Under the pieces are notes generated by a model. It saw nothing but the letters and a program-made list of their open reading frames with translations. It was not told the origin of the DNA and did no database searches. Positions 35,478-43,505 of a stretch of DNA of 64,000 nt are shown piece by piece (position 1 is the first letter of the stretch; each line of letters starts with the position of its first letter). The stretch is from MGBC163016 sp964518575 (GTDB lineage Bacteria > Actinomycetota > Coriobacteriia > Coriobacteriales > Eggerthellaceae). The stretch is taken from contig CAZFGW010000005.1 of the NCBI GenBank assembly GCA_964518575.1, positions 23,996-87,995 on the forward strand, read 5' to 3'. The position numbers were made by a program, and so were the translations under genes.

Positions 35478-36473
35478 TCATGAAGTTGCTTGTTCATGCA
35501 GTTCGTCGAATACCCGATCGAAGTCCTCGATCGTAGTGCACGTATTGAATGCACGCCGCGCTAGCGAGGCACCTTTGAGTCCGGAAACATACCAGGCGCC
35601 ATGCTTGCGCATACGTACCAGATGCTCGGGCAAAAGTTCGTTCAGAAGGTGCGCATGCGTCCGCGCCGCCTCAATGCGCTCGTGCGCTCCCGGCATATCC
35701 GGTATGCGGTACCCCTCGAGCATCGAAAGAACCTGCTCGAATATCCAGGGATTGCCGCGTGCGCCCCGCCCGATCATGATCGCATCGCATCCACACGCAT
35801 CGATGAGCGTACGCGCACTTTCCGCATCTACGATGTCCCCGTTGCCAATGACGGGGATGGATACGGAGTGCTTGACTTTTCTGATGGCACCCACATCAGA
35901 AACGCCGGTATACATCTGTCGTGCGAATCGGCCATGGACAACAATAAAATCGGCACCGGCATCTTCCATGCGAGCAGCGAATGCAGGAGCGGTTTCATCG
36001 CCCATCGCAAATCCCCGCCGGAATTTCACGCTGACCGGACAGGTGACCGCGCGTTTGACCTGAGCCACGATCGACTCAGCAAGCGCGGGGTCGTTCATAA
36101 GTGCTGCCCCATCGCCTTTGGAAATGATCTTGCGAGCAGGGCAGCCCATATTGATATCGATACAGAACAGGTGCGCGCCAAGCATGTCTTCGATATGTGC
36201 TGCCTCAGATGCCATGATGGCAGGCTCATGTCCGAAAATCTGCACGCCGAGTTCCTGCTCACCAGGCGCCCGAGCAAGGAGATGCTCCGTCTTTGCGCTC
36301 GCATACGATAGTCCTTTTGCAGACACCATCTCCCCATAGGCGATATCTGCGCCCGCTTGCAATGATATTGAGCGCATGACCATATCGCTCACGCCTGCCA
36401 TGGGAGCCAGGAAGACACGCATTCCCTGGACACCGGGCAGGTTAGGAGCGGAAAGTGTGTTTGAGCTATTCAT
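35478..36473 (-). CDS. dusB: tRNA-dihydrouridine synthase (DusB-like)
   Basis: FMN-dependent enzyme that reduces uridines in the tRNA D-loop. FLAPMAGVSD near the N-terminus, the catalytic cysteine in NMGCPARKI, the VKFRRGF and VHGRFARQMYTG motifs, and IGRGARGNPWIF are seen. 331 residues. The start overlaps the lepA stop by eight bases, so the two are coupled. Site specificity (U20, U17, U16) cannot be read from sequence. Confidence 0.93.
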   Translation of the reverse strand: MNSSNTLSAPNLPGVQGMRVFLAPMAGVSDMVMRSISLQAGADIAYGEMVSAKGLSYASAKTEHLLARAPGEQELGVQIFGHEPAIMASEAAHIEDMLGAHLFCIDINMGCPARKIISKGDGAALMNDPALAESIVAQVKRAVTCPVSVKFRRGFAMGDETAPAFAARMEDAGADFIVVHGRFARQMYTGVSDVGAIRKVKHSVSIPVIGNGDIVDAESARTLIDACGCDAIMIGRGARGNPWIFEQVLSMLEGYRIPDMPGAHERIEAARTHAHLLNELLPEHLVRMRKHGAWYVSGLKGASLARRAFNTCTTIEDFDRVFDELHEQATS

Positions 36474-38271
36474 CGACCTTCAAAATGGCCATGAATGCTT
36501 CTTGGGGAACCTCGACATTGCCGATGGCTTTCATCCGCTTCTTTCCCGCTTTCTGTTTTTCGAGCAGTTTGCGTTTACGCGTGATATCGCCGCCGTAGCA
36601 CTTCGCGAGAACATCCTTGCGCTTCGCTTTCACCGTCTGACGCGCAAGCACGCGTCCTCCAATGGCAGCCTGGATGGGAACTTCAAACATTTGACGCGGA
36701 ATGATCTCCTTGAGCTTCTCCGTCAAAACACGCCCGCGGTCATACGCCTTGTCCTTATGCACGATAAACGAAAGGGCATCGATGACCTTCCCTGCGAGCA
36801 GGATATCGAGCTTCACGAGATTGGACGTGCGATAGCCCATGAATTCATAGTCCAAGCTGGCATATCCTTTGGTATTGGATTTGAGCTTGTCGAAGAAATC
36901 CATGATGAGTTCGGAAAGCGGAATCTCCCAAAGCATTTCAACGGTTGTCGGCGAAAGATAGTTCATGGTGACGAACGTGCCGCGCCGCGCCACCGCAAGA
37001 TCCATAACCGCACCGATGTAGTCGGGAGGAACGAGGATCTTAGCTTTGAGATAGGGCTCTTCGATATGGTCATAGGTTCCTGCATCGGGCATATCTTGCG
37101 GTGAAGTGATGGTGATCATCTCAGAGTTGCGCATATAGACGTGGTATTCGACCGAAGGCGCCGTCGCAAGCAGGTCGAGACTGAATTCGCGCTCCAGACG
37201 CTCTTTGACAACTTCCATATGCAACAGCCCCAAAAAGCCGACCCTGAAGCCGAATCCGAGCGCAACGGACGTCTCCGGCTCCCAGATGAGCGCTGGGTCA
37301 TTGAGTGCGAGTTTCTCAAGCGCCTCTTTCAGCGGCTCGTATTGATCGCCCTCGATCGGATAGAGACCGGTGAACACCATGGGTTTCGCTTCGCGATATC
37401 CCGGAAGCGATTCAGTCACGCCGCCCTCAGCAGTTGTGATGGTATCACCCACCTTAACGAGGCTCACATCTTTGAGACCGGTGACGAGATACCCGACTTC
37501 ACCCACACCGAGCTCGGGCAATGGACGCATCGCTGGTGTCTTCACCCCAACTTCTTCTGCAAGGCTCTCAACTCCAGTGGCAAGCATTTTGAGCTTCTGC
37601 CCTTGCTTGATCGAACCGTCTACGATGCGTACGAGGGCAACAACGCCGCGGTAGGCGTCGAAATAGCTGTCGAAGATGAGTGCGCGCAAAGGTGCGGCCG
37701 CCGAGCCTTCGGGAGCGGGAATGGTATAAACGATCGCTTCGAGGAGCTCATGCACCCCTTCCCCCGTTTTGCCCGAAGCTAAAACCGCATCCTCTGCTGG
37801 TATGGCAAGACCGTCCTCAATCTCTTCCTTTACGCGCTCAGGGTCGGCGGCGGGAAGATCGATCTTATTGATCAAGGGAATGATCTCGAGATCAGCGTTC
37901 ATGGCAAGCATTGCATTGGCAACGGTTTGCGCCTCAACGCCTTGGGTTGCATCAACGACAAGAACAGCACCCTCACACGCTGCGAGCGAGCGTGAAACCT
38001 CATATGTGAAGTCGACGTGTCCCGGCGTGTCGATGAGGTTGAACTGGTAGGTTTCGCCATCATCGGCATGGTATTCCACGCGGACGGCTTGGCTTTTGAT
38101 GGTGATCCCCCGCTCGCGCTCGATTTCCATAGTGTCGAGGATCTGATCTTGCATATCGCGCGATGCGACCGTCTCCGTAAGTTCAAGCACGCGATCCGAC
38201 AGCGTCGATTTCCCGTGGTCGATGTGCGCGATGATAGAGAAATTGCGGATATGCGATGGATCGGTTGGCAT
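36466..38271 (-). CDS. lepA: elongation factor 4 (LepA)
   Basis: Ribosomal GTPase that back-translocates or aids assembly, 601 residues. The G domain starts at NFSIIAHIDHGKSTLSDR, with DTPGHVDF and NKIDLPAADPE; the LepA-specific C-terminal domain with QAAIGGRVLARQTVKAKRKDV (shown here only in its family pattern GGRVLARQTVKAKRKDV) follows. The frame is open 37 codons further, but that part lies in a non-coding hairpin. ATG 38271 (MPTDPSHIRN) has GAAAGAA upstream and the correct family start. Confidence 0.98.
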   Translation of the reverse strand: MPTDPSHIRNFSIIAHIDHGKSTLSDRVLELTETVASRDMQDQILDTMEIERERGITIKSQAVRVEYHADDGETYQFNLIDTPGHVDFTYEVSRSLAACEGAVLVVDATQGVEAQTVANAMLAMNADLEIIPLINKIDLPAADPERVKEEIEDGLAIPAEDAVLASGKTGEGVHELLEAIVYTIPAPEGSAAAPLRALIFDSYFDAYRGVVALVRIVDGSIKQGQKLKMLATGVESLAEEVGVKTPAMRPLPELGVGEVGYLVTGLKDVSLVKVGDTITTAEGGVTESLPGYREAKPMVFTGLYPIEGDQYEPLKEALEKLALNDPALIWEPETSVALGFGFRVGFLGLLHMEVVKERLEREFSLDLLATAPSVEYHVYMRNSEMITITSPQDMPDAGTYDHIEEPYLKAKILVPPDYIGAVMDLAVARRGTFVTMNYLSPTTVEMLWEIPLSELIMDFFDKLKSNTKGYASLDYEFMGYRTSNLVKLDILLAGKVIDALSFIVHKDKAYDRGRVLTEKLKEIIPRQMFEVPIQAAIGGRVLARQTVKAKRKDVLAKCYGGDITRKRKLLEKQKAGKKRMKAIGNVEVPQEAFMAILKVDE

Positions 38272-38291
38272 AGTTCTTTCGTAGGTATTGC

Positions 38292-38325
38292 GGTATCGGA
38301 CGTGTTGCCCGCATTCTCCGATACC
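38292..38325 (-). promoter_or_regulatory. hairpin in the lepA 5' untranslated region
   Basis: GGTATCGGA (38292-38300) and TCCGATACC (38317-38325) form a perfect nine-base-pair stem with a 16-base loop, ending 20 bases before the lepA start codon. No U-tract follows. It may influence lepA translation or be part of overlapping divergent transcription. Confidence 0.5.
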
Positions 38326-38338
38326 TGGTATTTTGCAG

Positions 38339-38367
38339 GTGACATCGCGGGCGTAATGATGTATTCT
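38339..38367 (+). promoter_or_regulatory. candidate rpsT promoter
   Basis: GTGACA (38339-38344), 17 bases, TATTCT (38362-38367). This would start RNA near 38374 and give a leader of about 275 bases before rpsT. It is five of six at -35 and four of six at -10. Confidence 0.45.
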
Positions 38368-38406
38368 ATCGCATTGTGTCAAGCGAGGCGCGGTGTTTGT
38401 TCATTC

Positions 38407-38551
38407 AAGCAAATCCGCAGACATGGCTGCATGAGGATAGTGGCTTCGCTGGCGGCTTGCATAAAGCCTGATACGGGAAATCCAGTCCGTATCCTGACAG
38501 AATCGCTCTGTCGTCATGGTCTTATGCGCCGTATTAGCGCTATTTTCTTTT
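38407..38551 (+). ncRNA. structured rpsT leader RNA (five consecutive hairpins)
   Basis: In order: a three-part stem AAGC/GCTT, ATCC/GGAT, GCAG/CTGC (38407-38446); GGCTT-GCATA-AAGCC (38454-38468); GATACGG/CCGTATC (38470-38493); GACAGA/TCTGTC (38496-38512); GCGC/GCGC followed by TATTTTCTTTT (38526-38551). Perfect short stems packed side by side with a U-rich end suggest a cis-acting leader or a small RNA with an attenuator. It matches no family I recognise. Confidence 0.45.
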
Positions 38552-38648
38552 CCTCATCTTTCATGAATGCGTCTCATATGAGCACGAAGTGAACGTTTGT
38601 GTCCTTCGCATACGCACAAGGACACCGAAGAAAGGAAAACGAAAGAAC

Positions 38649-39233
38649 ATGGCCAACATCAAATCGCAGAAAAAGCGCATCATCACCAATGAGAAGAACC
38701 ATATGCGCAATCGTGCCGTCAAGGCGGAGCTCAAAACCGCTACCCGTCGGGTAAAGGATGCGGTTGCCGCAGGTGATGGGCAAGCAGCATTCGCCGCTGC
38801 ATGTGCTGCATGCCGTCTCATGGACAAGGCAGTGACCAAGGGTGTTATCAAGAAGAATCAGGCTGCAAACCGCAAGAGTGGCATCATGGCACTCGCGAAC
38901 ACGGTCGTGACCGACAAGGATCGCGAAGCATATTCAAAGGCGAAGCCGAAGCCGCAGGAGCAGAAGAAGACGGGCAACAAGAAGCTCGCGAACAAAGAGG
39001 CGCGCAAGAAGGAAATGGCAGCTGCCTCCAAGGAGAAAGCGAAGCGTCGTGATGCTCAGCTGAAGATCGAAGAAAAGGCTTTGAAGCGTAAGGCTAAGGA
39101 AGCCGAGGAAGCGGCTAAGGCAGAAGCTGAGGCGGCGAAGGCTGCTGAAGAGGAAGCGGTTGAGCTTGATAACGAAACTGAGGCAGAAGCAGAAGCGGAC
39201 GATCAGGCAGCGGCTGATACCGAAGAGGCATAA
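38649..39233 (+). CDS. rpsT: 30S ribosomal protein S20 with long charged C-terminal extension
   Basis: Residues 1-~88 are a normal S20: MANIKSQKKRI, KTATRRVKDAVAAGD and GVIKKNQAANRKSGIMAL, which bind 16S rRNA at the base of the body. S20 usually ends there at about 85-95 residues. This one continues to 194: a Lys/Ala/Glu-rich, probably helical part (~95-160), then an acidic Glu/Ala/Asp tail (~160-194). ATG 38649 is the family start, with AAGGAAAACGAAAG upstream; the frame open back to 38589 is ignored. It has its own promoter region and is convergent with holA. Confidence 0.95.
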   Translation: MANIKSQKKRIITNEKNHMRNRAVKAELKTATRRVKDAVAAGDGQAAFAAACAACRLMDKAVTKGVIKKNQAANRKSGIMALANTVVTDKDREAYSKAKPKPQEQKKTGNKKLANKEARKKEMAAASKEKAKRRDAQLKIEEKALKRKAKEAEEAAKAEAEAAKAAEEEAVELDNETEAEAEADDQAAADTEEA

Positions 39234-39252
39234 AGCCCGATCGGCGAGCAGT

Positions 39253-39280
39253 ATTTCCGTTAACGTTTGAGAACGGAAAT
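39253..39280. terminator. hairpin between convergent rpsT and holA
   Basis: ATTTCCGTT (39253-39261) pairs perfectly with AACGGAAAT (39272-39280) around a ten-base loop. It begins 20 bases after the rpsT stop and overlaps the last codons of holA. Neither side has a long U-tract, but the placement between convergent genes fits a shared terminator. Confidence 0.45.
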
Positions 39281-40234
39281 CACCCAATCGACAAAAGCGG
39301 TGCAGGCATCTGCGCCGCTTTTCATTTTGCGCTCGGTATCGCAGGAACTCACGAGTGCCGCACGCAATTCTTCTTTCGAAAACGACCGAGACCAGCGCAG
39401 ATGCTTCTTAAGCCGCCATTCAGGAAGCGACAATTCCTGAGCGAGAAACGATTCGGACAAGGTGCCTGTCTCGTAGGCAGAAACAACGCATATGAGTTCG
39501 CGGATGCGCGAGGTGCACATGGCTATGAGCGAATGAGGGGAAACCGAAGGCATCTTCGGCAGCAGCGTCATGCAGGTTTTGATATCACGCGCGCTGAACG
39601 CATCGACAAATTCCCATGGTTTGGGCTCCACTGAAGGCGCGATGAGAGCCGTGATGTCACGCTCGGTCACCGTGGTGCCTCCCTCTTGCGAAAGCGAGAG
39701 TTTCTTCAGCTCGCTGTCGATGCGAACGGTGTCGTCCCCAACGAGCTCAATGAGCTTTGTGGTCGCCCGACCATCAAGGACAAGACCATACGATGATGCC
39801 ATCTGTTTCACTTGATGAGGAAGTTCTGAGCGTTTGGGACGGGCGCAATCGATGAGCGCGGAAGCTCCGAGTGCGGCAACTGCTTTAGAAAGCTTCGAGG
39901 TTTTAGCAAGCTTTTCGGCAACGAGGCAAAGGACGGTCGAGGTAAGCGGATTATCGAGGTAAGTGATGATGGCACCGACGTCCTGTTGCTTGAGTTTTTC
40001 TGCATTCGTTACAAGGACGAGCCGCTTCTCACTTGCGAAGGGAATGGTTGTACAGGCAGCGATGATATCTTGTGCGGATGCCACTTCAGCATTGAACGTA
40101 TCGTAGTTGAAGGAGAGGTCACCCACCTCTTCGAGGCGGATCTTCAATCGGTTGATGACCGCTTCGCGCTTCAAAGCATCATCTCCCACGACGAGATACG
40201 CACATAGGAGCTCTTGTGTTTTCGCTTCCGCCAT
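39260..40234 (-). CDS. holA: DNA polymerase III delta subunit
   Basis: Clamp-loader subunit that opens the beta clamp, 324 residues. It has the AAA+-like fold without Walker function: YLVVGDDALKREAVINRLK at the start, a middle helical part with SYGLVLDGRATTKLIELVGDD, and a C-terminal collar domain. Gene order comEA-comEC-holA-rpsT (opposite strands for rpsT) is a well-known Gram-positive arrangement and supports the call. Confidence 0.92.
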   Translation of the reverse strand: MAEAKTQELLCAYLVVGDDALKREAVINRLKIRLEEVGDLSFNYDTFNAEVASAQDIIAACTTIPFASEKRLVLVTNAEKLKQQDVGAIITYLDNPLTSTVLCLVAEKLAKTSKLSKAVAALGASALIDCARPKRSELPHQVKQMASSYGLVLDGRATTKLIELVGDDTVRIDSELKKLSLSQEGGTTVTERDITALIAPSVEPKPWEFVDAFSARDIKTCMTLLPKMPSVSPHSLIAMCTSRIRELICVVSAYETGTLSESFLAQELSLPEWRLKKHLRWSRSFSKEELRAALVSSCDTERKMKSGADACTAFVDWVISVLKR

Positions 40235-40278
40235 GCTGAATAACCTCTATGATCGTCGATATCACCCAAGCACCTTCG

Positions 40279-42654
40279 TCATGAACGTGCGCGCTGATCC
40301 ACCGTTATCGAACCATCATGATAGCGTATTTCAACACACCCGCTCTCATCGGTGCGAAAAACCTCAACGTCGTGCGTTTCTAGGATTTCGATGATCTCGT
40401 AAGCAGGATGACCGTAGCGATTACCCTCACCTACGCTTATGAGTGCGATGCGAGGATCAAGGGTGCTCACAAGCCCATCATCAAGGGAAGCCTTCGACCC
40501 ATGATGTCCAACTTTGAGGATGTCGACGCTCTCGATACGACCCAGAGCAGCCATCCGTGATAGCTCCTCCGCTTCTGCATCCCCGGTGAACAAACACGTG
40601 AAATCAGCTTGCCCGTCATCATCGCCATCATATGACGCATAAAGACAAAGACTGTCGGCATTACCCCCTTCGTCTGCAAAGGCATCTGGCCAAAGAACTG
40701 CAAGCGAGTATCTTCCTGCTTGAACCTCATCTGCTACGGAAAGCCCTGTCAAACAAACAGAGGGAAAGGTTTGCCCTGCTTCACTTCGGAGACGGGCGCA
40801 CGAATCGCACGAGCACGCAAGTAAATCTTCAGCAACATAGATATGCGATACTGTCACATAGCTTGCGAGATCCCGAAGCGAGCCGCAGTGATCATCATCG
40901 GGATGGGTGATGATAACGGCATCGAGGTGCGTGATACGCTCATGCGCAAGGGCGCGACGCAACTTTGCATCCTGATTTCCCGTATCAATAAGAATGCTCA
41001 TACCTTCGCTTCTCAGAAGAAATGCGTCTCCCTGCCCCACATCAAGCATGACCATCCCCTCTCCCACACCTGCAGGAACGATCCAGAAGATCCCAAATAC
41101 TACAAGGATTGCTCCCACAAGCGCTGTTATCGCCAAACGCTTTGAGGGCTGTGGCCACACAAGCCAGAGCAGCAAGGACACGGCAAGTGAAAGCACGATC
41201 ATAGGAATAAAGTCGACTGAAACGGCAACTGAGGCATGAGGAACCTTCGCTAAAGCGCCTACGATCATGCGCATGAAAAAGACCGGCATCCCTCCGATAT
41301 CGGTCATGAACGCGAAGGGTACGACTGGTGCGTTTGCAGCGATCGCGCAAAGAAGTGACGAGGCGCACGCGAACATGAAAAGCGGAGCAACGACGATATT
41401 CGCTAGGGGTGCAATCAGGGGCACAAGCGAGAAAAGCGCACACGAAGCGCCTTGGCACATCACCTGTGAGGAGAAGGTCAGCGCAAGTGGATCGCCGATA
41501 AGCGAGCGCAGGAGTCGTGATTGCAGGGGTATCCAGGAAAGAAAAAGACCCGCGAAACAGATAATGCCGAGCGTAGAGGCAGCCGAGAGAAACATTGAGA
41601 CCGAAAGACAACTTTTCGGGTCACAGATCAAAAACGCGATCACCATGAGGGCGAGCGCGTTCATTGAAGCAGCGCGTCGCTTGGTGAAAAACGCTGCTGA
41701 TGAGGCGAGTGCCATGCACGCTGAGCGAACACCTGAAATCGGCAGTCCAGCGAAGACGAGATAGGCAAGCAGAAAACTTGCAATGATAGCAAGCGATATC
41801 CGTTTCGGGGTGCGCACAAAGCGCAGCAATGCTGCCATAAGCGCGGAGACGATGGAGAGATGTGCGCCGGAGACCGCAACGACATGGGCAAGCCCTGCCG
41901 TCTTGAATTCTTCATAGATATTCCGCTTTTCAATTCCTTGACGATACCCGCATGCAAGGGCAGCCATGAGCGCACTTGTGTCATTTCCCTGTGCATTGAA
42001 CTGGGCAATGGCGTTGCGCCGAAGATCGGTGAAAGGTGCGGTGATCGTATGTGTATTGCACGTGGCAAGGTCGATCGCACGCGCGTCCGCCGATATTCCC
42101 TCACTCCATCTGCGCTCAGCGTTTGTATCCTTTGATGCCTTGATGGCAACCCGCCCGCTGAGATGCTCTCCTGCAAGAAATGATTCATCGGATGCGGTCG
42201 TGAGTTTGATAAGAAACGAAAACGGATAGCTGGCGTCAAGCTTGATCGTCGTTGAGCAGGATCGCTCATATTGCTTCGAATCAGCGACGACCTCAGCGTC
42301 GGTGAATGATATATCGCCCGAGAGTGTTTCTAAGCCCACCGTAACTTCGAATGCGCCAAAGATGCCAAGAAGCGCGCCAAAAAGAAGGGCGCTTAGGAGA
42401 AAAGGAACGAACGAGGCAGGTTTGACCACACATATGATACTTGCACCAAGCACGCTGAACACTGAAAGTAAAAACGCTCTCGAGAGAACTGTGCTCGTTT
42501 GTCCCTGGATACCAAGATAGGTGAGGCTGGTACTGACCCAGAGGAGTACCGCAAAGATGAGCAACGGTGCAAGCCCCGGTTTGATAGCTGATGCGGGGTC
42601 GGAAAGAGCGATAGCATCCGCATCGTCGAATGCGCCTCGGCACAAACTTCTCAT
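40279..42654 (-). CDS. comEC: DNA uptake channel ComEC/Rec2
   Basis: Membrane channel that brings single-stranded DNA into the cytoplasm in natural competence, 791 residues. It has several N-terminal helices, an OB-like extracellular part (~130-230), the competence domain with many helices (AVSGAHLSIVSALMAALLRF, FAGLPISGVRSACMA), and a C-terminal metallo-beta-lactamase-like domain (LDVGQGDAFLL, THPDDDHCGSL, KVGHHGSKAS). ATG 42654 is three bases past the comEA stop. The full layout suggests it is functional. Confidence 0.95.
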   Translation of the reverse strand: MRSLCRGAFDDADAIALSDPASAIKPGLAPLLIFAVLLWVSTSLTYLGIQGQTSTVLSRAFLLSVFSVLGASIICVVKPASFVPFLLSALLFGALLGIFGAFEVTVGLETLSGDISFTDAEVVADSKQYERSCSTTIKLDASYPFSFLIKLTTASDESFLAGEHLSGRVAIKASKDTNAERRWSEGISADARAIDLATCNTHTITAPFTDLRRNAIAQFNAQGNDTSALMAALACGYRQGIEKRNIYEEFKTAGLAHVVAVSGAHLSIVSALMAALLRFVRTPKRISLAIIASFLLAYLVFAGLPISGVRSACMALASSAAFFTKRRAASMNALALMVIAFLICDPKSCLSVSMFLSAASTLGIICFAGLFLSWIPLQSRLLRSLIGDPLALTFSSQVMCQGASCALFSLVPLIAPLANIVVAPLFMFACASSLLCAIAANAPVVPFAFMTDIGGMPVFFMRMIVGALAKVPHASVAVSVDFIPMIVLSLAVSLLLWLVWPQPSKRLAITALVGAILVVFGIFWIVPAGVGEGMVMLDVGQGDAFLLRSEGMSILIDTGNQDAKLRRALAHERITHLDAVIITHPDDDHCGSLRDLASYVTVSHIYVAEDLLACSCDSCARLRSEAGQTFPSVCLTGLSVADEVQAGRYSLAVLWPDAFADEGGNADSLCLYASYDGDDDGQADFTCLFTGDAEAEELSRMAALGRIESVDILKVGHHGSKASLDDGLVSTLDPRIALISVGEGNRYGHPAYEIIEILETHDVEVFRTDESGCVEIRYHDGSITVDQRARS

Positions 42655-42657
42655 GAA

Positions 42658-43344
42658 TCACACAGTGATCGATTCTTTCAAAGAACGGAGCGTCTTGTCC
42701 CCGATCCCGTCCACCTTCGTCAGCTCCTCGATACTTTTGAACGGACCATGTTCTTTTCGATAGGCGATGATCTTCTGCGCTTTCGCCGCCCCAATACCTT
42801 TGAGCGTTTGCAATTCTGTCTCCGTTGCTGTATTGAGGTTGACTTTTCCCGTATGTGCTCCGCTTTGGGGTAGTGTTTGTATTCCTGTCGTGTCCCCTGA
42901 TGCGGGATTCATACCCGACACAGCGTCTCCTTTGCCTGCAACAACGATCTGTTCTCCATCGGACACATGACGTGCGAGATTGATACTCTGCTCATCGGCA
43001 AGGGGTGTAAACCCGCCAGCAGCGGTGATCGCATCGGCAACGCGTGCGTCCGCGCCCACCTCAACCATGCCCGGTGCACCAACTTCACCGACAACATGGA
43101 CGTGGAGGGTCTGGGGCACATCTGTTGCCGCCTCCCCCTCTTTCGTGTCGTTGTTTTTCTCAAGGGATATCTCTTCGGACGCATCTGCACTCTCTGACAG
43201 AGCAGCGTAGGCGGTATAGACGACTCCAACAAGCGCGATTGCGGTGACGATCATACAGATGGCTACGATACGCGTGAGCGCAGGCGGAAGCGAACCCAGA
43301 TGGAGTCGGGCGACCAATGAATTCGAATAGTCCTGAAATGACAC
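42658..43344 (-). CDS. comEA: competence DNA receptor ComEA
   Basis: Membrane-anchored DNA-binding protein, 228 residues. One transmembrane helix (~25-48), an acidic/polar stretch, an SLBB domain (~80-135: LHVHVVGEVGAPGMVEV) and a C-terminal pair of helix-hairpin-helix motifs (LNTATETELQTLKGIGAAKAQKI, LTKVDGIGDKTL). GTG start with AAGGAG five bases upstream. The start lies in a leader that can fold (43343-43391). It pairs with comEC downstream. Confidence 0.94.
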   Translation of the reverse strand: MSFQDYSNSLVARLHLGSLPPALTRIVAICMIVTAIALVGVVYTAYAALSESADASEEISLEKNNDTKEGEAATDVPQTLHVHVVGEVGAPGMVEVGADARVADAITAAGGFTPLADEQSINLARHVSDGEQIVVAGKGDAVSGMNPASGDTTGIQTLPQSGAHTGKVNLNTATETELQTLKGIGAAKAQKIIAYRKEHGPFKSIEELTKVDGIGDKTLRSLKESITV

Positions 43345-43391
43345 CGCATCTCCTTATCGATGAACTCCTCTTGAGAGTCTATCGATGCGGT
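43343..43391 (-). promoter_or_regulatory. foldable leader over the comEA start codon
   Basis: ACCGCATC (43391-43384 in the transcript) is perfectly complementary to GATGCGGT (43350-43343), which contains part of the GTG start. Two ATCGAT copies in between can pair with each other as an alternative, leaving the AAGGAG site in a bulge. The two folds would differ in access to the start codon. Confidence 0.4.
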
Positions 43392-43505
43392 CAGTCAAAA
43401 AGCTTTGCTCAGAACATGCGAAGCCTTAAAAATATCTCACAGAAATCGCTCAGAACGCTTTTAAAAAGTTCGCGTGATCAGTACCGAGTTCCCAAAGAGA
43501 GATGC

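Larger units (their letters stand above)
38272..38648. other. 377-base divergent non-coding region between lepA and rpsT
   Basis: The longest gene-free stretch of the window. It holds a hairpin before lepA (38292-38325), a promoter-like pair for rpsT (38339-38367), a TTGACA that could be the lepA -35 (38382-38377 minus, no good -10 found) and a chain of hairpins with a U-rich end (38407-38551). No reading frame in it looks coding. Confidence 0.7.

Noticed and set aside
38272..38382. N-terminal extension of lepA by 37 codons
   Set aside because: It would translate the hairpin region; the family start MPTDPSHIRN at 38271 has a ribosome binding site.
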